Below, piece by piece: positions 42,498 to 54,298 of a stretch of DNA of 64,000 bases; position 1 is the stretch's first letter, and each line of letters starts with the position of its first letter. A program made the translations under genes and the position numbers. This DNA is from Calycina herbarum. Taxonomy: Eukaryota > Ascomycota > Leotiomycetes > Helotiales > Pezizellaceae. The notes beneath the pieces were generated by a model, which saw nothing but the letters and a program-made list of their open reading frames with translations, made no database searches and was not told where the DNA came from. Location: NCBI GenBank assembly GCA_001414485.1, contig LLEY01000149.1:1-64000 (forward strand), read 5' to 3'.

Positions 42498-44002
42498 TAT
42501 CCCCAAGAAAGAGAGGGGATCACAATCCCAAAACTTCCTAAGGGCCAAGATCGTCTCCCTTCTCCCCAACCCTCAAGCAGGCCAACTCCAGTATAGGTGC
42601 ACAAACACGATCCATCCTCTGCCTTTATTCCGCACTGCCGTCACACTCATTCTCGTATAGCCAGTTCACCCCACGCGCTTCCAACAGCATTGTATACCCT
42701 TTCTTCCCGCAGACTCGGTCGATAAGAGCACTTGCTGTCGCCCGCAGAAAGGAGAGGTAGTTGGAGAGAGCGAGGTGATATCGGCAGGGTGGTAGTTCAA
42801 GAAATTGGGCGAGTGAACAGGGAGGGAGAGGGTGGGTTACCTGTTCGAATATTTGTTAGCATCGTACCTAGACCGGGGGGAGGTGGGAAGTGGAGCTGGT
42901 CGAGTACACCAGAGAGGAACAAGGGCCGGCTCACCTCTACTCAGATATCTAACTAGCTAAAAGTTTTGGCATCTCTGCAATGGCATGCGATTAATAGCAA
43001 GCTCTGTCCCTTCTTGCTGCGCGTTCGTATATTCCTTGGGAGACGAGGGGTAGGCAGAAGAATTGATGGGTGGTGGAGCTGCGGAGGTGTTTCAGACGGC
43101 TCTACGGTGGCCATTCCAATCATTTCTAATTTTCCCGCCTGCTTGGAGTAATAATACTAATTATTCCAAATACTTCAAGAAATGAATTCAATTGTGTGAG
43201 AAGAAGTGGGAGAGCCGTCTCATCAAAATCGGACCATGGATGGCCGAACCCCAACCCCGCTATTTTACTCACCTCCATTTGGGTACCTTCCTTAACAATC
43301 AAACAGAACAACAATCTAAAACCTGCCAACCTATCTTCCATTACCTATTTTGATCCAAGTTGTGCATTCTCATTTCTTTACCACTTACCCATCTTCAAAA
43401 CCACACAAACCCCATTCCCACAACTCCAAATCACAATCACGTTCACAAATCAGTTCACGTCAATATGGGGGCAATACACTCCATTCATTCCCTCTAAATA
43501 CACCATGGAATGTACTCTATGTACAGAAGAGGTATCTATCTAGAATGGGTAACAATCGTCCAGGCTATCGATCTATCCATCCCGCAGTTGATGACGCAAA
43601 CCATCGAAAGATCCACCAATCCATCAAAGAACCATCAATTGGCTGATCTAACGCCCGAAAAAAGACCCCTCTGTTCCAATGTATGCATCGTGGATGGTAT
43701 GGAGGAAGGTGTAATGAAAAATCTGCTAACGGACGTGTTTGTAGACGGAAAATAACATTCTTAGTGCTCCTGCACCACAAATCAAATGAAAAAACGAAAA
43801 TAATGACCGCAAAATCTCCTCCTTCATGAATATCAGCCAACCACAATCTCAAAGGCATTTGGTAACGGCCCTGAGAAAGGTTGAAAAAAGGCAGAGGTAG
43901 AAGGCGGAAGAAGAACAAGAACCAATAAATAAAAAAACTGCTTTTTGGTGGCAGCAACAATCTGTGCAAGAGAAAGGAAAAGATGAGGTACGCCAGAAAC
44001 CC
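42498..44002. other. Intergenic region, nothing identified
   Basis: About 1.5 kb between the pogo element and the tandem repeat; the short frames here (for example 42732, 43196, 43510) show no recognisable feature. Confidence 0.4.
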
Positions 44003-44260
44003 CAAGATGAAATCCCAGGAGAAAGGCGAATTCCGGCTTGTAAAATGGCGAATATAGCCCCCAGTGGTGGTGACCAAGAGGCTTCAAAAGACCAGCGCTG
44101 AAATTCAAGACAGATGCAGACCAAGATGACGTCCCAGGAGAAATGCAAAAAGGTTGGTGAGTAAATTGGCGTATGTAACCTGTAACCCCCAATGGTGGTT
44201 ACCAAGAGGGGTCAAAAGACCAGTGCTGAGATTCAAGACAGATGGACACCAAGATACCAC
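44003..44260. repeat. Tandem repeat of about 120-128 bp, two full units and a partial third
   Basis: Units start with CAAGATGA/CAAGATAC at 44003, 44122 and 44250. Shared blocks include TCCCAGGAGAAA, CCCCCAGTGGTGGTGACCAAG against CCCCCAATGGTGGTTACCAAG, and TCAAAAGACCAG..GCTGA. The frames reading through it on the minus strand are products of the repeat. It lies just downstream of the stop codon of the gene at 44305. Confidence 0.75.
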
Positions 44261-44304
44261 ATGATGGTGGATCCAACTCTGATCATGGTTACTAATTGCC
44301 GAAT

Positions 44305-46193
44305 TTATTTTGCCGCATCTCCATTAGCTGCATGTTGGTGATAGTAATCGACTGGTGTAGAGGTGGTGGAGGTGGAGGATGACTCTGTGCGATACAGTGC
44401 AGCAGTAGCTAATAACATTTCCTCGATATTAGCTCGGCCTGCTACGAAACTCGAATTGTCAACGAAAGGCTCGATGGGATTTTGGGTGGACTTGACCGGA
44501 GACTCGAGGGACGCATCAATTGGAGTAAATGCGCGCTTGACTGGAGACTCGAGCATCGGATCAATAGCAATATCCTTATGAGTCGCCTTGACTGGAGACT
44601 TCATGGGCGAAGGTGTTATGTAGATGCCAGTTGGAGATTTGACATATTTTACGTCGTTATCTTCACTGCCAACTCCATCCTCCTCAGAATAGGTTGCAAA
44701 GGTTGGCCCGGTTTTTTTTTCGATGCTTTCCATAACTCCATAACCCTCCATGTTTCCCATAAGGCTGTAACCGTCCATACCAGTGCTGTGATCAACAGGT
44801 GAGAATTCATCTCCGACGCTATCATCAATCGGCATATCGCTGTCACTGCTGCTGCTCTCGTCGTTCAATTTAGAATACTCCTCCTCCATCATCTTCCGAA
44901 CATCTGGCCAACGCATGACCTGAGAATATACGGCACCCGCTGTTCTTGGTTGAAGCACATGAGTGGTCCTAACTGTTCCCTGTTCTATGAGGGCCCCAGC
45001 AGAATTTAAACTGGCAGGGAGCTTCTCGCCCATTCGAATTTCGATTCCTGCAAAAGCATCGTTGTGGTCTTGAGTAATGGCGACAAAGTCATTCATGTGT
45101 AATCTCCGACCCTTCTCTTCGATCCGGTCAAGGATCCGGACTTCGATAGACGCCTTCTCTCGCTCGGACCAAGTTGGGCGGACCATCATCTTTGCTCCAG
45201 TATTGTCGACAATGGGCTGCTTGAGACGACGGTTGAAAATTTGTTTTCGCCACTGCAACAAATTAGCATAAGTTTTTCTCGCTTGACTCGGGAGCTGAGA
45301 GCAGTGTGAAAGGATAAAAGTTACTCCCGGCGACTAAGAACGAGAATTCAAAAGAGGAGCGAAGGGAAAAGTTACGTACTTTATCAGCGTTGGATATGTC
45401 TTGTGAGGAATTCCAGTCAAAGTTCTTTCTGTGCGGGTATTTGAAGGTCCATGTTTGGCCTTCAGTATCTTTGAGGGGGAGCTTTAATTTACTGTCTTGT
45501 TTGACTCCGCGTTGGAAGGCGGTCTGATCAATATGTTGATTGTCGTTCCTGTGGAGGATTCCAGAGTCAGTATTGCCATTTCTAGAAGTAATCCTGAGGA
45601 AGAAACATGGTTGTCGGAGAGGAATTGAGGTGACTAGGGAGGAAACGGTGCCTCGCCTAGGTCCTCCTAACACAACCTGAAAAAAAGGGGGGAACTTACC
45701 AGTGAAACTTGGTACCACGAGGAGCTACTGGAGCATGAACCGCAGTCTGTCAAGATCTTGTTAGCCTTTATATACCATCAAAGGGGACATTGTTTCAACT
45801 CTCTAGGATAATCCAGAGGGTTGATCTAAGTGATTTAGGACAATTGAGGCCGATTGGCCTAGAAGTTTCCAAAGATCTAGTATAAAGGAAAAATTGGGAA
45901 GACGCTTTACTTACAGACTTGCGCTTTCTCTTCACGCCAGGGTTGGTATCAGTTGGATTTGTAGCATATGGGCTTGCGATTGGAAAGTTTGGAAGTTGTG
46001 CTGGCTGCATTGTTGGAGAAGGTCTCATCGCAAGAGGGCGGAGAGGGCGGAGAGGAGGTCCAAGATTGAGGTATGGCGATACGTATGGTACTGGTACGGA
46101 CGATAGTGGCGGAGGCTTGATATCATGTTTGTGCGATTGCTCATCCCAAGCAGGATTACCGATCTGGTCGTTCTGGTCGTTGAAGTTTGACAT
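44305..46193 (-). CDS. Unknown-family protein with C-terminal ESPVK repeats (4 exons, about 480 aa); paralog 1
   Basis: Exons 46193-45915, 45746-45700, 45548-45380, 45252-44305 join in frame to 480 aa. The N-terminus is Pro-rich and ends in a basic KRKRKS. The shared region follows: HAPVAPRGTKFHW, LPLKDTEGQTWTFKYPHR, WRKQIFNRRLKQPI and PTWSEREKASIEVRILDRIE, then MNDFVAITQDHNDAFAG. The W..E....I.. helix pattern recalls Myb/SANT or homeodomain-like folds but is not conclusive. The C-terminal 150 residues are acidic and disordered, with recurring LESPVK units that resemble proline-directed phosphorylation sites. The gene at 54299 shares the first region and two of the intron positions, so the two are paralogs. 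Function unknown; probably nuclear. Confidence 0.75.
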
Positions 46194-46776
46194 GATTGTG
46201 ATGCTATCGTTACGCCGATCTTGCGCGAAGGGTGTGGTGAAAAGTGCGGGTTGTCAAAGATGAGGCCCAAGCAAGGCGATACCGACCACCCAACAAGTGG
46301 AGGTTGAAAGGTTGAGGTCAAAGGAGTTGAGTTTGAAGGAAGAGAAGCTTTCAGGCAGGATAAATCGGCTTGTGAATCAAAAAGACAGTAAGTAATTTGT
46401 CTTTGGGTTGATTGAAGTTGTGCGGTGACAGTGTCATTGTTGGGGTGAAGGAGGTTTGGGAGAGCGAGGACGCGTTGGGGGGTGAAGGGTGGACAGGTGA
46501 CGGCAGACCCACTTTTACCAAAATAGTAGGGCAGAGTTTTCGCTCACAACGCCGACAATACCTTCTCCTGCAAGTCAGCTGCGTCAGCAGTTTTAAGAGA
46601 GGGACAAAGGTTGGTTGGAAGGATTACTCGAGAGTCATCGAAGGCTTCTTCTGAGGTTATTCGTGGCGCGGCAACAGTAAATACTTTAGGTTCGTACTTA
46701 CCTATCTCTCTTGTTATTGTCAATTTAAATATCAGCCCTGGTGTCTTAGGCAAGTAAGTCTAATGGTCACAGAGTA
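46194..46776. other. 5' flank of paralog 1 up to the 6.5-kb element
   Basis: About 580 bases without a supported gene. Contains a 24-base segment (46639-46662) repeated exactly on the far side of the element. Confidence 0.4.
46639..46662. repeat. 24-bp direct repeat, left copy
   Basis: Identical to 53445-53468 and preceded in both places by ACTCGAGA 10-16 bases upstream. Starts CGAAGGCTTCTTCTGAGG. The two copies flank the 6.5-kb inverted-repeat element at 134 and 179 bases from its edges. Confidence 0.8.
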
Positions 46777-46963
46777 CCGTATAATCTTAAGAAAGTGGAT
46801 ATGAGTCTAACCGCTTTTGGCAGTCACGTGTATTAGACTTAGTAAAGTAAACAAAGTAACGTGTTTCACAAGCGAGCTGGCCACCCAAGCGAGCTGGCCA
46901 CTTTTCAAACTTTACAACAATCATCAACTTCTAGTTATATTATCTCTACTAAACAACGCCTAA

Positions 46964-48440
46964 ATGTCTCCCAACAAAAACAAGATCAACTTAGCTATCT
47001 AAGCACTCGAAAACGACGCGTTAATTACCTAACGAAGCGCTACAAAGGCCTATAATGCTCCTCGATCTACTATTTCAAGCCGACGCGCCGGAATCCAATT
47101 AAGACGCGATTGCGAGCCCAATTCGAAGAAACTTACGAAGCTAGAGGAGGAGGCGATAATTGGGCATATATTAGAGCAGGATTCGAGAGGGTTTTCGCCT
47201 ACAAAGGATATAGTACAAGATATAGCCAACAACTTACTAAAGGAGCGCGATAGGCAGCCTATAGACAGGAACTGGCCGGATAACTTTATTCGGTATACAC
47301 CTAAGCTAAAAACTTAATAGAGTCGTTCTTATAATTATCAGCGAGCTTTAACTAAAGATCCGCGGATTATTAGCCTATAGTTTACACTTATACAGTTATT
47401 TAAGGATAAATATAGTATTATAGACGAGGATATATATAATTTCGACGAGACTGGTTTTATAATAGGTGTTATATTATCTTAGCTTATTATTACAAGTTTA
47501 GAGATATATAGGAGACGTAAAAAAGTTTAGCTAGGCAATCGCGAATAGGTTATAGTTATTTAAGGAGTTAATATAACAGATTAGGCAATCCTGCTATTTA
47601 TTATCTTTGTAGGTAAGGTGCTTATTTCTTCTTAGTATAAGAATATAGATATACTACGTAACTAGGTTATTAATATTAGTACTAATAGCTAGATAAATAA
47701 TAAGCTTAGGGTTATATAGTTAGAGCATTTTAATAAGTATACAAAAGCACAAAGCGTTAGAGGATATAGACTACTAATTATTAATAGTTATAAAAGCTAT
47801 AACTCGCTCGAATTCTAGCGACTTTATAAAGACTTTAATATTATTACTCTTTATATACCTCTATATTCTTCGCATTTATTATAGCCGCTTAATATTAGCT
47901 GTTTTTTACTATTAAAGCGAGTATATAGAAATAAGATCTCTAGCTTAGTATATAATTATATTAACTATATTACTAAAGAAACCTTCTTTTAAGCTTTTAA
48001 AGTAGCTTTTTATAAAGCTTTTATAAAGGATAATATCTACACAAGTTTTTAAGGTACTAGACTAGTCTTATATAACCTAGAAGTTATATTATCAAAGCTT
48101 AATTTAAAGCTTCGTATACCGACCCTAGTTATACTAGAAGACACTCTATAGAAGTCTAGAATACTAAGTAACTTACGTAAGATAGAGGCTTAATTAATAC
48201 TTATTTAAGACTAGATTCAAAGATACTAAGACTTATTACCTAGTTCTATTATTAAGTCTTTTAATTAGCTAGAAAAAGGCTTTACTAGAATAGTATATAA
48301 TATAGTATTAATACGGAAAGAAATTATAGATCTTCGCGAGGTAACTAAGGCTATAACTAAGTATAAGAGTTATAAAAGGAAATATATTTAGAGTTAAGAG
48401 ATATTAACAGTAGAGGAGGTAATTAGTTTAATTACTTCTA
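46964..48440 (+). pseudogene. Fot/pogo transposase fragment, RIP-decayed
   Basis: Starts at the ATG at 46964 (MSPNKNKINLAI). The first catalytic site reads YNFDETGF, but the second (IINSYKSY) and third (PLNISCF) have Asn in place of Asp, both G-to-A changes, and the frame has very many stops. It is broken at 48440 by the inserted element; its C-terminal zinc-knuckle remnant resumes after 50301 (around RRYYRRYSKIRYNSRTY, with Cys turned to Tyr). Inactive. Confidence 0.8.
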
Positions 48441-50300
48441 ACGTGGTTTATTAAGACCTGGCGTATATTAGAACCTAGCGTACTTTTCTCATCTTCTCTA
48501 CTTTATTATTTTAATACACGTTATCTTAACAACTACTAATGGAAATTTAAACTTAAGAAGCTTAAATCATCTTAGCTATTAAGGCTATCTGATTATCTAA
48601 AAAGCTTAGTCGTCGAGCTGCTATAAAAATCTACAAAGTCTCTGAAACTAGCCTTCGCTATAGAATAAACAGCTAACTTCCCCTCTTAGAACGACGGCTA
48701 GTAAATATTAAATTAACTTAACTTAAGAAGGAAGTGATTCTTTAAAATATACTTGACTTGGATTCTAGAGGGTTTATACCCTAGCTAGCTAGTATAGAAG
48801 ATATAGTAAATTATATCCTCGAATCGTAGAGAGAGAAACGTGTTAATAAGCTTTAGATATATCGATTTATACAACGATAACCAGGGTTAAAGACGCGTTT
48901 TAATCGCGTTTATAACTTCTAAAAGGCCTTATACGAAGATCCTAACCTAATTAGTACGTGGTTCCGACTTATATAAAATATAAGAGCGAAATACAGCGTT
49001 TTAGATTACGATTTCTATAACTTCGACGAAACAGGCTTTATAATAGGTGTGATTTGCTCTATAATAGTTATTACACGTATAGATCGACGTAGCAGAGGTA
49101 AGGCAGTTCAGCTAGGCAATCGGGAATAGGCTATAGCAATTGCTTATATTAATAGCGAGGGTTAGAATATCCCTCTATTTTTAGTTATCTAAGAGAAGAA
49201 TTATCTTATAAATTAGTATATAGACAGCGGCCTCCTATATAACTAGGTTATTAAACTAACAAGTAACAGATAGATAAATAATAAGATAGGTCTAGAATAG
49301 CTAAAATACTTCGATAAATATACTACTAGTTATATAAAGGGTCTATATCGAATACTAGTATTAGATAGATATAAGAGTTATAAATCAGCTGAATTTCAAG
49401 AGTATTACAAAGTATATAATATTATAACTCTTAGACTACCTCCTTACTTATCCTATATAACCTAACTACTTAATATTAGGTGCTTTAGTATATTAAAGTA
49501 GGTATATAGTTAGTAGATTAAGACGTTTATTAAAGCCTATATTAACTATATTATAAAGATAGAGTTCTTTTTAGCTTTTATAGTAGTATATAAAGAATTA
49601 ATAATAGTCTAGAACGCTTAAGCTAGATTCCGTAGAGCTAGCCTAGTACCTTTTAACCTATAAGTAGTACTTTCAAAGCTTAACGTAAGGTTATAGACTC
49701 TAACTCCCCTAAGACCCTCTACTACTAATTCTAATACTTGGATCTCCTAGACTCTCTTAAACCCTACTAAAGCGCTCTTATAATCGACTCTTATTTAGAA
49801 ACGGATTACCTGTTACTAGGGGAGCTCGCCGACTCTACTATTTAAGACAGTTGTTATATTAGTAAAAGATATAGAGCGAATAGCCTATGAGATAACCTTG
49901 TTATCTACTGAAGTACGTACTCTTTAAGCAGCGAATAAAGCCTTAAGCAAACGCTGTAGAGCTAAAAAGACTCGTGTATATTAAGAGAGAGCACTTATAG
50001 TAGAGGATGTCTAAGATCTTTTAACTTAAAAGGACGTTAATAAGCAAGTACGACGTAACTTATATATAGAGAGAGGTAATAAGAAGGAGGGGTAATCGTC
50101 TAGACAGCGTTGTAGTACTTGCGGAAAAGCTGGTTATAATATACGAACTTGTTAAATAGATATAGATATGTCTAATTCTTTAGATTCTACGTAGTTATAG
50201 TTAATTTAATATATTATAGTTAATTTATTAATATTTAAAGTTAAATGCTAAGGAAAAGTACGCTAGGTCCTGATATACGCTAGGTTCTGATAAACCACGT
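48441..50300 (+). mobile_element. Fot/pogo-class transposon, decayed (copy 2 of the family at 1976-3836)
   Basis: A 1860-bp element with TA at 48439-48440 and 50301-50302. Ends ACGTGGTTTATTAAGACCTG / mirrored by AGGTTCTGATAAACCACGT, again with two direct CC-TRGCGTA units. The inside aligns by eye along its length with 1976-3836 but is far more AT-rich. It has inserted into the coding region of the element 46859-50555. Confidence 0.85.
48539..50225 (+). pseudogene. Fot/pogo transposase, heavily RIP-decayed
   Basis: Begins ATG GAA ATT TAA, the same start as copy 1 (MEIQT) with Gln already a stop. YNFDETGF and LVLDRYKSY are kept while the third site reads LLNIRCFSILK, Asp to Asn. Stops are so dense that no frame longer than about 60 codons remains. 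The end is placed by comparison with copy 1 and is approximate. Confidence 0.75.
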
Positions 50301-50556
50301 TATAGAAAATAGTAATTAGAAAGGTAGTAGAGAGATAAAAAAGAAGGTTTAGACAGAGAGGTACTATAGGCGTTATAGTAAAATTAGATATAATTCTCGT
50401 ACTTATTAAGTAGAAATAGTAGATATCAAAGATAGTAACGACTCTAAATAATCTTATAGTATCTTATATAATATAATAGCTTATTCTAGTATTAAGTAAT
50501 TTGTATTTAAAAATAGGTTATTCGGAAAAGTAGCTAGCTCGCTTATAAAACACGTT

Positions 50557-53200
50557 AGTAAACAAAGTAAATAATAGGTTAAATATAACATTCTATACTA
50601 TATTCTAGCTTGAATTATATCTTCCTTTGTATTTATTCCTTATAAGGCCTTCTTAAGCGAGATATTAAGTAATATTCAGCTAAATAGAACCTCTAATACC
50701 CTCTCTTTTATATCCTCTTCTTTTACTATAACTCTAAGTCTAAGTCTAAGTTTATAAAGCACTCTTTCTTCTTCTTTTATAAGTATTACAAAAGATAAGC
50801 GGACAGGAGCTAGAAGGCCTTATAAGTCCTTTAAGAAGAGAAAAGCCGACTAGAAAGAGCTTTAAAAAACAGCTAAAAAGTTAAGATATTTAGGTTAAAA
50901 GAAGTAAAGGTTAAAGTTATAATATACGTAAATCGTTACTAGGTGGAATATTAGAACTTTAGTATAAATACTAACTTATAGAAGCACTCTTTTTATAGAG
51001 AGGTTTATAAGAAGTTTCCTACTATTTTAGCAAGTACCTTAGAGAACTAGCTCTAAGAATAAGAGAAAATCCTTAATATAAAAGTAAAGTTAAGAAGAGT
51101 CTTAAACTACTAGCTTCCTCACTAGCTGGAAATAGAAGAGAAGTTATTTATAAAGTTTAAGAAGAGAAAAGAGGAGAACAAGTTAGTAGAGTATAAGTAG
51201 ATCTATAAAAACACTACGTAAATTTTTAAAGAAATACACCTAGATTACTCTCTCTTATTTATATTTATTAGTATTAGGTAATAATTACCTTACTTACTAA
51301 TAGGCTTTAGGTTTAAACCTTAGTCTATACTAGTTCTTTCTAGTGTTGTCTAGAAGATTCGATTACGTTCTCGGTTACGTAAACACGTGATCCTTAGAAT
51401 CTTCTAGTAACTATTATATTTGTAAGCTATAGAAGCTTCTAGTACTTATCCTAGAAGTATATATAGCTCTCTACTATTCTTATAGTTAAAAATTAAGTTA
51501 ATTTTAAGTCTTTTACTTATACTTATCTACCGATTCTATAGAAACGTGATTTAACGATCACTTAACCTACTCTGTGCCTATCTAATCACTTACTCGGTAA
51601 CCTACCTTATACGTTACCCTGTTCCTCCTATAACATTCTCTTATAGATAGCTTTAAGGCTTTCTACGCCGTTATTCCCTCTTATAGAGAAGAATTACTCG
51701 CTAAGCCTTTAAGTTATCTATAGAATATAATCAGTATATCCTTAACTTTTTACACTTTATTAGAAGGAAATGTCTTATCTAAGGTAGCGATAGTTTAGAA
51801 ATCCGATTCCTAGTATATATAGTCTTTAACTTTAATAAAACTCCACTTCTCTCTAAGTACCTTAACAGCTGTATATAACGGCACGAAACGGATACTACTA
51901 CAAAAGAGGCATATGGAAGTGCGTTCGATAGAATGACATATCCGAATACTAGGCTCTGATACGAAGGAAAAGACCAAATTGGTCTTTCTCGATAGAGAGG
52001 AGGCAGCTATTTACAAGAGGTTCGGACAATAGTAAGTCCGGAAGCTATCTAGCTATTCCAAATCCTGAAACAACATCCGTATCGTATCCCATTCGGCACG
52101 TAGACTCGGTAATTCCAATTCCGATCATTCCGATCAATTCCTGATGGTACTATTACACTGTATATACTCTTTTAAAGACGAGAAGACGACAAACAGTAGA
52201 ATAGACCAGAATTCATAGATAAAGCAGCAAGTTACTCTTGTTCTTACTATCTCTATAAGCAGCGAAGATATTATAAAACTAGTTATTATTTTCTATAATA
52301 TATCTACTAAAAAGAGAGAGAAGATAGAAGAAGAAGAGAAATCGTTATACTACTAAGATGTTATTATTAAGTATAATAAGACAGTATATAATAACAAGGA
52401 ATTATTTCTAGATTCTATCGAGACTTAGTAGAAGCCAGCTACTTAAGTTACTCCTTAAAACCCACTTCTTCTTATTATAGATTACGCAGCGTTTTATAAA
52501 CAGAGGAGTTAAGAAGTAAGCTTAAAGAGACTAGTATTAAAATAGCTATAATCCCTCCTAGACTTACTAGACTTCTTTAACCCTTAGATATATATATAAA
52601 TAAGGAGTTTAAAAGAATGCTTAAAGAAGAGACCGAGGATTACTATAACGAGAGAGAAGAGAAGCTTAGGTATATAGAGAAGTAGACTGTTTCATAGAAG
52701 AGAGTTATATATATATATATAGTCGGAAAAGCTTAGAAGAGACTTTGTATAGATAAGGCTAAGCTTATACAAATGTCTTTTATAGATACAAGTATCTATA
52801 TACCTTCTAATAAGTCTTAAGATTACCTAATCCAGATTAAAGGCTTTAAAGAGAAGGGGTTTAACTTAAGAGATATCCACTTCTAAGATAGAGAGATTAA
52901 GAGATATAAATATAGACCTGTTAAGATAGAAGAGGATAAATTCTCTCTTAAACTTACAAGAGAAGTTACTCTTTCTACTGATTTTATAGGTCTCTCTATA
53001 AAATAGCTATAAAACGTATATAAAAAGAGGTAAATAAAGAGGTATAGTAAGCTTAAAAAAGAGGATTTAAGAGCTAGATTAGTAGGATAAACAGAGGCTT
53101 AGAACTTGTCTTACGCTAAAGAAATTACTAGAAACCAGGAAATAGAGAGATAGAAAACAAGAATATATAGCTGTATTATTATCTATTTTCATAGAGTAGA
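50557..53200. other. Degenerate AT-rich repeat DNA inside the 6.5-kb element
   Basis: No frame of meaningful length survives on either strand. The sequence is dominated by TA-, AAG- and AGA-rich words, as in RIP-decayed repeats. I could not identify the original element or elements, apart from the insert at 51878-52157. Confidence 0.5.
51878..52157. mobile_element. 280-bp insert of normal composition with a possible 9-bp target duplication
   Basis: The segment differs sharply in composition from the decayed DNA around it. CTGTATATA lies directly at both edges (51869-51877 and 52158-52166), which fits an insertion after the decay. No terminal inverted repeats or coding frame are visible, so the class (Mutator-like or a solo terminal repeat) is open. 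Confidence 0.45.
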
Positions 53201-53263
53201 AGTCTAATACACGTGACTGCCAAAAGCGGTTAGACTCATATCCACTTTCTTAAGATTATACGG

Positions 53264-54298
53264 TATTTATGTCAATACTACGAGCCCTCGTAGGAACCTG
53301 GTATATCTTGTAAGTTCAAAGGAAAATTTCCCTAAAGTTTGTGAGAATCAAGGAAGGTATGCAAAGATTCCTTCAACCCCTTTTCACTCAACTAATTGTA
53401 GCTTACATCTGCATTTATTCTGCTGGAAACTCGAGACCCAGTAGCGAAGGCTTCTTCTGAGGTTATTCACTCCAGCATCAGCACTTCAACCTCGCATTTA
53501 CACCACCTGGCGGCCACTTTCAATTTCACGATCACTTGCATGTCACCCAGTCAATTTCTTTCTCACGATATACGTGTATTTTTTGGAATATTGTAGTTGT
53601 GATCCCCTCGGTTGCGTCGAACCTCGACAGGTTTCCAGTCTGAGCTACTAGTTGTCCCACGATCTCCACCATCCATTCTAAGAAATGCATACAGTGCCAA
53701 AAGATGGACAGAAGCACGATTTCCTTCGTACCTCTCCCAAAAAGAAACCAAAGAAATACAGAAGAGAATCGGAGAAAGATGATGTGATGACTCCATGTGA
53801 CCCTCCAAGTCGAACCAAAGAAATGCAACCAAGTGTCCATCAGTCGAAAAACCAAGGAAATGGACAGTATTGCTTCTAGAAATCATAAGCACTCGCTGCC
53901 AATCCAAGGAGATCGCACCCAAAGTACTTCCGTCGAAAGTCCCATTCAAGGAAAACACAGCAGTTCTTCGAGAGATGATAAGCATCTGCCTCTGGCTTAA
54001 TAAAATCGTAGACAAGTCGTCTTAAGAGAAAGCAGAGAGGGGAGACGCCAATAGACCAGGGGTGTATTGTTCTTCTCTCACCAGCGCCAAGATCAAAATT
54101 AACCGAAGGGGTATCGTGATCCAGCACAATCTAGAAGCCAACCCAAGGATGAGAAGCAGTATCGAGGACGTGGCAGCATATGCGATGCGGAACTGAAAGG
54201 GTATCAAGTAAAACAAGACCCAGAGAACGCCCAGAAATGTAGTGTAAAGGATGGAAGAGCCTCCGTAAGAGAGGAAGTCGAAAACGTGAAATTGCCCT
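53264..54298. other. Region downstream of paralog 2
   Basis: About 1 kb with no supported gene. Contains the right copy of the 24-bp direct repeat (53445-53468). Frames on both strands around 53532-54015 overlap each other and lack convincing features; a hydrophobic minus-strand frame at 54022-54315 has no ATG. Confidence 0.4.
53445..53468. repeat. 24-bp direct repeat, right copy
   Basis: Exact copy of 46639-46662 in the same orientation on the other side of the 6.5-kb element. Confidence 0.8.

Larger units (their letters stand above)
46859..50555 (+). mobile_element. Fot/pogo-class transposon, decayed, interrupted by a related element
   Basis: Left end ACGTGTTTCACAAGCGAGCT with two direct AAGCGAGCTGGCCAC units before TTTTC; right end at 50555 is an inverted but diverged copy (TAGCTCGCTTATAAAACACGT). 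TA on both sides (46857-46858, 50556-50557). Without the insertion at 48441-50300 it would be about 1.84 kb, the same size as the related copies. Confidence 0.8.
46777..53263. mobile_element. 6.5-kb composite element with perfect 63-bp inverted repeats
   Basis: The terminal repeats 46777-46839 and 53201-53263 are identical over 63 bases (starting CCGTATAATCTTAAGAAAGT) and are flanked by TA (46775-46776, 53264-53265). The inside is AT-rich and heavily decayed and contains two nested Fot/pogo elements (46859-50555 with 48441-50300 inside it), then about 2.6 kb of low-complexity, stop-filled sequence with a compositionally distinct insert at 51878-52157. No intact transposase for the outer element is visible, so its class is unknown; the TA target suggests the Tc1/mariner/pogo superfamily. 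Confidence 0.75.

Noticed and set aside
43565..44205. Three overlapping minus-strand frames of 119-170 codons
   Set aside because: They read through the tandem repeat, overlap one another in different frames and contain repeated peptides.
53532..54015. Frames on both strands between the element and paralog 2
   Set aside because: They overlap each other, show no domain and arise from a locally repetitive AACCAAAGAAAT-like sequence.
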